A stretch of DNA of 64,000 nucleotides from Plasmodium malariae (Eukaryota; Apicomplexa; Aconoidasida; Haemosporida; Plasmodiidae). This document shows positions 51,301-61,340 of this stretch, one piece after another; within the stretch, counting starts at the first letter, position 1; each line of letters starts with the position of its first letter. Both the position numbers and the translations under genes were made by a program. The stretch is taken from assembly GCF_900090045.1 (NCBI RefSeq), contig NC_041783.1, forward strand, positions 1,018,001-1,082,000. The letters run 5' to 3'. Under the pieces are notes generated by a model, which was not told the DNA's origin, ran no database searches, and saw only the letters and a list, made by a program, of their open reading frames with translations.

Positions 51301-52621
51301 ATAAATTTTAAATTTACATATCATTTTCGTTTTTTGTTTATAAAAATTTTTTGTTACCTTTGTTGAATGAATAAATAAAGAAAAACGAACTTTTAAATAA
51401 AAAGTATAAATTGAATGACATAAAGTATAAAGTGAGCACACAAAATTTAATTGGAGTGTAACTTTTGCTATATATATATATAAATATATAAAATTACCGT
51501 GAAAAAGGGAAAGACGGAAAAAGCAAACGTTTTAAAAAATATAGTAAACATACAATATAGATATGATAATAAAAGAAAAAATTGAATAAGTGTATACGCA
51601 TGGTCATTCACTGTTTTTTCTTTTTGAAAACTTTTGCTTATTTTGTTTTGATTTATTTCAATCCTTTTTTGGATGATATAAACTGCAGTTGTTTATGAAT
51701 GGAAATTTAAAAATAGACATTGACATTTGCTTAATGCGCGTATTTATTTATATTAACATATATTAAAATCTTGCGTAACGTACAAGTTAATATGTACGAG
51801 TAAACATATGTACACTTTACCATATGTACATATATGAACATGCAAAAAAAAAAAAATATATAATGTATATGCTTGTATTGTTTAATTTTTTTTTTATGAT
51901 TAATTCGCTGTAGTTTACCAGTTGTTCATTTTAACCTTATCACTTTCTATTATGTTCCGATGTAACGAATTAAAATAATTTCTTTGTGTATAAGTCTTTA
52001 TATGCATGTATTTGTATGTGCATATGTAATTTATATTTATATATATATATATATGTATACATATGCAGATATATATGTAAGCATGAATGCATTAGTTGTG
52101 TTTTATCAGTACGAGTGTAAATTTAAAATAAACGAACCAAAATATGCATTACAGGGACAATTAATTAAAATAATTAATCAAAATTTTTGTTGTTAAAATT
52201 AGCAATTAATTATGCGTTGTTTATATTTTCATGTGATATATAGAAATATATAACTTTAATGCAAACAAATTTATAAAGTTGTAAATGTATGTATATATAT
52301 ATATGTATTTGTATGTTCATGTGTTTTTGTAAATAAAGAATTAAAAATATACATATATTTATATACTTATACGCATTTATATATTCATCTTGTCATTATA
52401 TTTTTCCTCCAAAGAGTGAATGTCAAGGAACAATGCATTTATGCATACATTTATATGCATGTACATCACAGAATGTCGAATTAAATTTCAACTTTTAAAC
52501 AGATAAATTTCTAACCATTGTTTACAGTTGTAGTTAATTTTACTTGTTTTTGTACATAATTTTTGATTTTATTAATTTATTTTTATATGAATTATATTCA
52601 TTATTTATGTGAAATTTCCCG

Positions 52622-52660
<39 letters not shown>

Positions 52661-52713
52661 GAATTAATTGCTTAAAATTACTAGTTTAAGTTTTAACTTA
52701 ATTTTCATTTTAA
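47441..52713. other. Large divergent intergenic region (two-SANT gene / CDPK7)
   Basis: About 5.3 kb separates two divergent start codons, the longest non-coding stretch in the window. It contains many TA microsatellites (for example 48330-48352, 49226-49242, 49966-49982), long T tracts (48171-48190, 51219-51239) and a run of 33 T at 52627-52659, ~55 bp before the CDPK7 ATG. A slightly less AT-rich patch lies at 47465-47640. No coding-like frame, tRNA or snRNA was recognised. It must contain two promoters and long 5' UTRs; an unannotated non-coding RNA cannot be excluded. Confidence 0.55.
52627..52659. repeat. T33 homopolymer upstream of CDPK7
   Basis: Uninterrupted run of 33 thymidines ending ~55 bp before the proposed start codon. 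Poly(dA:dT) tracts are common, nucleosome-disfavouring elements of Plasmodium promoters. Confidence 0.85.
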
Positions 52714-55700
52714 ATGGGTCTCCAAACGGAAAAGGACAAAGAAAGGGAAGACCAAAAAAAAAATTTTAAATTATGTAGCAAAAAATTCGAAACAGATGAA
52801 TTAGAAGTTTTAAAAAAGGTATGAAAAGGAGGAAGTTTGTGTGTAAACATTGCATGCATGGGCACATACGTATTCATGCACTCACTCAAATACGTACGCA
52901 CATACACACATATGCAGACACATACACAATCATAAGCATGAACATGAACATACGTACAGACAGAGGATGACACACATGCACATACGTGAATATATTTGTA
53001 TACACACCTGTGAACTCTCTTTGTAATTTTATTGTTTCCCCTTTTATTTTATTTTATTTTATTTTAATTTTTTTTTCCTCATTTAGATATATAAGGAGTT
53101 AGGAAGTAGGTCTTCATCTAGTCACATCGACAAAGAGACATTCCTTCAATTTTTTCCCTTGCCAGGATTGTGGGGAGAGCGATTATTTTTGAAATTTAAT
53201 TTTAAAAATACAGGTTATATAGATTTTGAAGAATTTATAATAGGAATAGCTATATGTTGTAGGGGTACTAAGAGTGACAAAATAAATATTTTGTTTGATA
53301 TATTTGATTTAAATTCTGATGGCTATATTCAAAAGTCTGAAATGGTTGCTATGTTATCAAATATACCATATATTCATAAATTAAAGAATGTATTTTTTAA
53401 CAAGAATAATAGAAGAAAATATGAATATGAAGATGAAATAAATTCAAATGATTATTATAATGATGGCTGTAACGTAAGCTGTAACGAAAATTACGGTGAT
53501 AATTTTGCCGATGACGATGATGACAATAATGATAGTGATAGTAACAATGACGATGCAGATAGTGATAACGATGATGTTGATGATTACTACATTGATGAAG
53601 ACCATTACGATCATCATGATCATAATTGTAGTTGCACTTACTGCAACAGTAACAATAACAACAATGGAAATAGTAACAACTGTAACGATAATAATGGTAA
53701 TAATGATGATAGTAATGATGATAATAACGTTGATAAAAATGGTGATAATAATGGTGAGAGGCACATGAACAACCATAACATTAGCTGTGGTAAGGAACAT
53801 AATGGGAGCGCGAATAATATAGTTTTAAATGATGGTAACAATAAGGAAAGTAATATTGTTAATTGTAGTAAATGCTTAAAACAGAAAAGTAGAATGGTAA
53901 ATCGTAGCAAATTATTAAACATGAAAGAACTTGCAAGGAAAATTAGGAAGGAGAAAAAATATCAACTTGAAAAATGCTTTAAGGATATAAGAAGAGAACA
54001 TTATGAAGAAAATAATTTTTTTAATCATGATAAAAAAATAAAAAAAGAAAAAGGGAAATCCCCTAAAGGATGTTCATTATATAAAAGTGAAAGTGATGAT
54101 AACTCCAATTTATCTTCCAGCAGTACATCTAATGAAATTACTCATGATGATATCGATTACCAAAATGTATGCAAAAAAAAAAGTGTAAAATATAAAACAA
54201 AAAGAAAAGGATCTCGATGTTTAACAAATTACAAAACAGCAAATAGTGGCTTTTTGACCTCTTCTAGTGATAGCTACACAAGTAATGAGACTCATTCTCT
54301 TTTGAATAGTGAAGAAAATGATAGTTTCAGTTCTAATAAGGAGCAGAGGGATGGTTACTCAAGCCACACGTCCGACTCTTTTATTAGCATTTACGGTTAT
54401 TTGATTAAGAATAAAAGAAGAAAAAAGAAAGACAGGCAACAACGAGATAGGGAAAAGGACAAAGATAAGGTCAAAGACAGGGAGGACGGGAATAAAGAAA
54501 AGGACAAATCGGATGAAGATATGGACGAGGGAAGTATGGTGGATGATGAAGATAAAGAAGGATCGAATGGAAAAGTTCAAAATGGGCATAATTGGAATAA
54601 TGCGCATAGTGACCCACATGGCCAAAATGGGGAGGAGGAAAAGACACACGAAATTGGTAAAAAGGGAAGAAATCGCATCACATGTAGCAGAGGTGATATG
54701 AATATTTATAAAAAAGAAAAGAAAAAAGAAAAGAGAAGAAATTTATTTTTAAATGAAAATTGTCTTCCTTCCAAAACAGCTAGAAATATACTAAATGATG
54801 AAGAAAATAATGAGTCATCTGAAAAAAATGTGGATGTAGATGAAATTGTGGATATAATGTTAGAAGAGTGTGAATTTTTAGATAATGATAGAATTACCCC
54901 TATACAATTTAAAAGTGTTATATATAAATATGATTTTTTCCTGTATGTATTTTTTAGTTGTCTTCATGAAGATATATGGGGATTACAAGGTAATGTACTA
55001 TACGGAAGAGATTATATTAGTAATTTTGTAATAAAATCAGAAAATTTTAAAAATAAACAAATAGCTGAAAATGAAGAGATTATTACAGAAGAATTATATT
55101 TTAAAATAAGGCAACTTTTTATTGTGCAAGCACCTGATTATGATTGTGTAAATGATAACTTATGTGTTAATTTTTTAAAAGAAAAAATTATGGAAAAAGA
55201 AGAAAGGAAGGAAAACAGTCAAAACGAATCTTCCCTATCCGATATGGATGATGAAAAAAACGAATCAACAACAAATAAGAAAAGGACAAAAAATGAAAAT
55301 GATATTAATAAATCAGCAGTTTGTGGTACAATCAAAAAAACGAAAAATGAGGAAGGTACAATACAAAATGAAAGCCCAATAAAAGGAGAAGAGATGATAA
55401 GCAAAAAAGAAAAAGAATGTAACTACGGAGGAGGTAGTGACATTATAGCATATTACGACGAAGCAGTAAATGATAGCTTTAATAAAGATGCTGCACGTGG
55501 TAAGATGGAAACGATGATTTTAAAGGGAGACGTAGAGAAGCCCACTTCTAATGGGGGCTATTGTATGGAAGGAAAAAATGGGGACCAGCTAAATAGGGGC
55601 ATACCCAACGGGAAAAGTAAAAATAAGGACAAATCAAACGGGAAGAGTAAAAATGGTTTGGAGTATTATGGAAATTTGATCGAAATAGCTGACCAGAGTG

Positions 55701-58700
55701 ACAAGACGAAATATGCGGAGGAATGTGAAAAGAGAGAAGTCAGTGGATCCACAAATGAAAGCACATTGGGAGTAATTGAAAACAATCAAGATATATCAAG
55801 TAAATTGAATGAGCAATTTATAAAAGAAGAATTAATATGCAATGAAATTTGTGATGATAAAAATGTAAGTAACTCGTTTGACCAAAATGAAAAGCATTAT
55901 TTCGAAGGAGTACACAGAGAATTTTTGGATAAGGAAAACAGAATCCAAGATAAGACCACCTCTCAGATAAGTCAAAACATTTTTATGAAATCTAATAGGA
56001 ATGATGTATTACAGAAGGTTCGAGATGAATCCCCTAAAAATGCTTTTACTGTCAAGAAAAACGTAAATGTGAGTGATAGAGAAATGTTTGAAGGGAATAA
56101 AAATGTTGTAAGCTGTGCGGAAAGGCAGAGCGGATCGGGTAAGCATATCGAATCGGGTGAGCATATCGAATCGGGTGAGCATATCGAATCGGGTAAGCAT
56201 ATCGAATCGGGTAAGCATATTGAATCGGGTGAGCATATCGAATCGGGTGAGCATATCGAATCGGGTGAGCATAACGAACCAGGTAAGCACAACGGCAGCA
56301 CAGGTAGGGAATTTTTTTCCCTGGAGGATATAAAAAATAAGATCGGGTATGAGGTTGATTTTAACTTGCTGACCAACTCACTTAATGATATTTTTTCTAA
56401 AGAAATTGTGGAGTTCATACAAGCATCAAAAATTAGCTTTAACATTAGTGATGTATATAAGGAAAGAAGTGTACAAAATAAAGAGAAGTATAAGAAAGCT
56501 AAGAGAAATATTGAAATAATAAAAAATTATTCGAATAATTCTTTAATTAAGAATAAGAAAAAAAAATATTCGACTAATCATAAGGTAGAACATGAAATAG
56601 AAAAAGATCAGGGAATCAAATGTCCAAATGGTCAAGTCAAACTCTCTAATCGTTCAGAGGAAGAAAAAGGTTTAGTTAATCATATTGAAAAGGAATCTTT
56701 TATAAATATTAATAACACCTTAAATAGCGATGAAAATAATCAAAATACTGAAAGGAAGGATGTCAATGAAAAAGATTTAGAAAGGGAAAATGGTTTTTCA
56801 ATTAATAATGCTATTAAGAAAGGCCTTTCTGGAATTAAAATACAAAATATAGAGAAGATGGATTTACTTGAAAAATTAGGTTTATCCAGTAAAAAAAACG
56901 ACATACCTGTAGTAGGATGCACTATTTTTTCGATTAAAGGAAATGAAAAAAAGGAAGATACAAATGAGGAAACAGTGGAGGGAGAATCGGAAGGGGTTCA
57001 TGATAACACTAAGGTGTTGAATGGGCAGGGGGAAGAAAAATGTGAAGAGGTTGGTGCAAGTGATGGTGACGGGGTGAAGGACAAAACAGATATAGTTGAT
57101 GGTGTGAACAACAATGAGACGTCCAAGAAAGAGGAAAGCTCGAGCAATGAGAATGAAAGCTGTTATTATGAGAGTAAAAAGAAAAAGAAACACGATTCTT
57201 CAACAAAAAAGCATGTAAAGGATAGAAATTTATATTCATGTCCCAACTGCAAAGGGCCTTTTTTAATGTGTCCCAATTGTCATAGTAGGTACCCACGATT
57301 TTGTGTGAATGAAGATAAAATTGCAATGGAATGTGAATATTGTGATTGCGAACATTGTTATTTTTATAATTGTATATATTGTAATTTTGATTTTCAGAAA
57401 TGTTTAGATATGATTAAGAAAAATTCACTTAAAGAGGGTATATTATACAAAATAGGGAAGCACCTTCATCAGTTTAAGGCAAGATATTATATATTATTTG
57501 ATAATTTATTATACTATTATGATAAACAGAAAAATTTAAAACCAAGAGGATTTATGTTTTTAGAAGGGTGTTATGTAGAAGTAATATCTAAAAATGATAA
57601 TATTAATAAGTACGGTTTTTCTATATGTCATAAGGGTACAAAACAGATTCAGAAGAGAAATTTATATGTGAATACATATGAAGAAAGAGAAGAATGGTTA
57701 CAAGCATTATATTCTACTACAAAACAAAATACATTATATAATTTATATGAATTACATGAACAATTAGGTCGAGGAAAATTTTCTACTGTTTATAGAGGAA
57801 TAAATAAACAAACGAATTCAGAATTTGCTATAAAAGTTATTGATAAAAGGTCTGTTTCGATTTATGAAAAAGAATTGTTAAGAAGTGAAATATCCATATT
57901 ACGTTTACTTAGACATCCAAATGTTATTTATCTAAAAGAAATAATTAATACAAAAGAAACTTTATATATATCAATGGAATTAGTTAAAGGAGGTGAATTA
58001 TATGACTTCTTACTTTCAGAAACAAGACTAAGTGAAATACATGCAAATAAAATTATTACACAATTAATTAAGACAGTTGCTTATTTACATAGATGTGGTA
58101 TTATACATCGTGATATAAAACCAGAAAATATTTTATTAACAGATAAGTCAAAAGAAGCACAAATTAAGTTAACAGATTTTGGTTTATCAACCTTATGTGC
58201 CCCCAATGAATTATTAAAAGAACCATGTGGTACTTTAGCATATGTTGCTCCTGAGGTTATAACATTACAAGGATATAATCATAAAGTAGATGCATGGTCA
58301 ATCGGTATTATTTTATATTTACTCCTTAGTGGTAAATTACCATTCCCTATTAATAAAAATACTGAAATGAATATTCAGAAAAATTATGTTTTAAATTTTA
58401 AAGATTATATATGGAAAAGTATATCTTCATCAGCTAAGGACCTTATTTCGAAATTACTTGAGTTAAATGTAGAAAAAAGAATATCAGCTAATGAAGCTTT
58501 AGAACATATATGGATTAAAAACCCAACTGCTGTTATTAATGAAAATTCTTTTATTTATAAAAATGAAGAAATAAATATATTAAATTTACAAGATGTTAGT
58601 GTTAGTACATTTAATATACCAAAATATGCTCCATTACATATTGAAGAGGAAAAAAATATAGAAGAAGCTGAAAATAAAAATGTTTTTAGTTTTCATAAAG

Positions 58701-59023
58701 ATAATATGATATGTGAAAATAATGATTCCAATGACGACCCAGTTATCCCATTGCCCTATAGTGGTGCACCAATGAAGGAAAATACCATAGATAAAAATGC
58801 GCTTACTTTGTCTAAGGAAAACTCATTTCGTGAGGAACAAGCACAAGCTGATGTATCCCAAAGGAAGGATATGCATCCGGGAAACGATGAAGGAAAGAGT
58901 GGCATGAATGGTAAGAGTAGTGAAATTAGTCAGTGCAACCTGAACAGTCAGAATGGGAAGAATAGTCAGGACGAGCCCAATAACGCCGATGTAAATAATA
59001 CCCAAGCTCAAACAAACACATAG
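52714..59023 (+). CDS. CDPK7: Calcium-dependent protein kinase 7 (EF-hand, PH domain, kinase)
   Basis: Two exons, 52714-52818 and 53087-59023, in phase 0, give 2,013 aa. Exon 1 starts MGLQTEKDK; Gly2 raises possible myristoylation, but the context is weak. Two N-terminal EF-hands: one degenerate (~70-85, NFKNTGYIDFEE) and one canonical (DLNSDGYIQKSE, ~108-122); a third EF-like patch lies near residue 630. A long disordered region follows (Asp/Asn-rich ~125-200; 18-bp repeats ~1053-1106). A Cys-rich module (~1415-1480, paired CPNC, CEYC and CIYC) precedes the PH domain (~1486-1585, starting KEGILYKIGKHLHQFKARYY). The kinase (~1588-1846) is complete: GRGKFSTV, Lys1618, HRDIKPEN Asp1711, DFG Asp1732 and an APE motif. 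No EF-hands follow the kinase, unlike classical CDPKs. P. falciparum CDPK7 is reported to bind PI(4,5)P2 through its PH domain and to be needed for normal blood-stage growth. Confidence 0.92.
56138..56299 (+). repeat. 18-bp coding minisatellite (G-E/K-H-I-E-S) in CDPK7
   Basis: Nine tandem 18-bp units (ggtaagcatatcgaatcg and the gag variant) encode the hexapeptide GKHIES or GEHIES. The last two units diverge (GEHNEP, GKHNGS). Near-identity at the DNA level suggests recent expansion. They are in the disordered linker, away from catalytic domains. Confidence 0.92.
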
Positions 59024-59655
59024 GGGAGGATTCAAATTGAAAATGAAAAGAAGTATAAGCGCTGTGCACATATTCCTCTTAAATGAATTTTAATTTGCAC
59101 CTTCTAACTTTGTGAAAGTGTGTATGAACTAGCTGTACAAGAATGAACATGTGAACAAGCAATATAAATAATTTTGTAATTACTCAATTTTTGGGAGGGA
59201 AAAAAAAAAAAAAGAAAAAAAAGAGGTGCTGCATTGTGGCACAGGTGCATATGTGCATACATTTATATATATATGTATATGTATATATGTACGTGTACGT
59301 GTATGTGTGCATCCTTATCCATTTACATTTTTGGTACTTGTAAGAACGCCTTTTTTCTAAGGCTCACAAACCTGTACATATTTGAGTGTAATAAGTAGTT
59401 CGTAAAATTACGTATTTTGCTCTCTCATGCTCCATATTTTGAAATTTTTTGTAGTTTTGTGTAATTTTTTTATACTATTTTATCTTAATTTATTTTTATT
59501 TTATTTTATTTTTTTGAGGCTCTCTTTAGTGAAACATTTATTATTATCATTTTTTTTATAAAAATTATCTTCACCTTTGATGGGTATTCTTTATAGGAAA
59601 TCCCATTTTGTGCTCTCTTATTCTAATTTTTCTTTTTACGTAGTTTATTTTTATT

Positions 59656-59838
59656 TTATCCATTTTGTTCATTTTGCTCATTCTGTTCATTTTGTTCATT
59701 TTGCTCATTTTGTTCATTTTGTTCATTTTGTTCATTTTGCTCATTTTGTTCATTTTGCTCATTTTGTTCATTTTGTTCATTTTGCTCATTCTGTTCATTT
59801 TGTTTATTTTGCTCATTTTGTTCATTTTGTTCATTTTG
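59656..59838. repeat. 9-bp minisatellite (TTTTGTTCA / TTTTGCTCA)
   Basis: About 20 tandem 9-bp units, ttttgttca or ttttgctca with a few tttttcattc-type variants, in non-coding DNA downstream of CDPK7. The array is stop-free in both directions and so generates artefactual open frames, such as a reverse frame of Asn-Glu-Gln units. Confidence 0.92.
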
Positions 59839-60143
59839 TTGTTTATAAATACATATATGCATATACCCATGCACACACATACATATACATGTGTACACAT
59901 ATGTATCTATTTATTAGTAGGTTTTTTTTTATGTGTTTTACATGAAAAAATAAACATGGTTTTAAAATTTCAATTTGATCAGGTGTCTAATCAAATTTAT
60001 TTATTCTAAAGGATGAAAAAGAATATCCTTTTTTACGAAAAAAAAAAATTTTATTTTTTGGCAAAAGATTATTCAATAACGTTTTTCTGGAGAGTGTATA
60101 ACCTTTCCGTACCTAATAAACGTCACACGTCACATGTTTGTAC

Positions 60144-60179
<36 letters not shown>

Positions 60180-60379
60180 GTATATGTATATGTATTAACA
60201 TGCCTTATAAATATATGTACATGTGTACAGATTCTAATAATACATGTATAAAATTCGTGCCCATTCTTTTTTTTGAAATAAGATGAAGATGAGATGCCCC
60301 TGTGTTTATGAGTTTTAAGACAGGAATCAGATTCGAGCAAAAAAAAAAAAAAAAAAAAAATATATATAAATAAATATAC

Positions 60380-60468
60380 ATTAATATAAATACATAAATA
60401 TACATTCATATAAATACATAAATATACATTCATATAAATACATAAATATACATTCATATAAATATATA
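60380..60468. repeat. 24-bp minisatellite in intergenic DNA
   Basis: About three and a half copies of a 24-bp unit (tataaatacataaatatacattca) directly after an A22 tract. Non-coding. Confidence 0.85.
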
Positions 60469-61340
60469 TATATAAATGTACCCTTACAGCATATATATAC
60501 GTATATATACATATACATTAAATACGTACAAATTCATGCACATTTACCAGCGTAAAATGCTTATTAAAAAAAAGTAAATATTTTATCAACACAAAATTTA
60601 TTCGATCCTTTTTTTTTTTTTTTTGCTGCTTTTCCGTTTATTGATCACTTCAGATTATTAAAAAGCAATTAAGCTCTTTATTTATGGGAGAGATGCGACT
60701 TTTGTATTTTCTAAAAATATAATTATAGAAATTATTTTGCCAATTATTTAATGGTATTCACGAGCAGTTAAAAAATATGTGAGAATATGCATATACGGTA
60801 CATGCATACATACACAGGCATATATATAATTGCATATATATAATTGCATAGATATACGTGAATACATAAACGTGCATAAATATACGCGCATAGATATACA
60901 TGCATAGATATACGAGCTTATTTATACACGCATGTATTCACATGAATGCATTCAAACTTTCTCACATGTGTTTATAAAATTTAAAAGTGCCTCATAAGGG
61001 GCATCGCAAATGCAAAGCCTTTATGCAAAATAAAATTTACATGAGTAGTTCACCATTTGAGTGAATTATACGTTTTAGTATTTGTTTGTTGTATGTTTGA
61101 CTGTACTATTATTGATGAATAATAAAGTGCTTCTAATACTCGCTTTAGTAAAACATCAAGTCGACTTTGCATGCCCAGCATTTGCAGCTAGTATAGAAAG
61201 GAGAAAACGTATATAAATACACACAAGACAAACACAGGGACATATACGAATGTCCTAGCACATATCCACATATGTATGCGCGTATGTATATACTTATGTA
61301 TGCACCTATGAGATGAGCTCCATTTTGACCTCATTAGGTT

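Larger units (their letters stand above)
59024..61340. other. Intergenic region between CDPK7 and the F-box/LRR gene
   Basis: About 2.3 kb between tandem genes. It contains the CDPK7 3' UTR, two tandem repeat arrays described separately, TA tracts (~60160-60178) and a stretch of catgcatagatatac-like imperfect repeats (60785-60945). No coding-like frame or RNA gene was recognised. Confidence 0.6.

Noticed and set aside
59571..60009. Repetitive frames such as Met-Asn-Lys or Val-His-Phe units
   Set aside because: Produced by the 9-bp array; no flanking conserved sequence.
60113..60457. 114-codon reverse frame with repeated Met-Asn-Val-Tyr-Leu units
   Set aside because: Derived from the 24-bp minisatellite and TA tracts.
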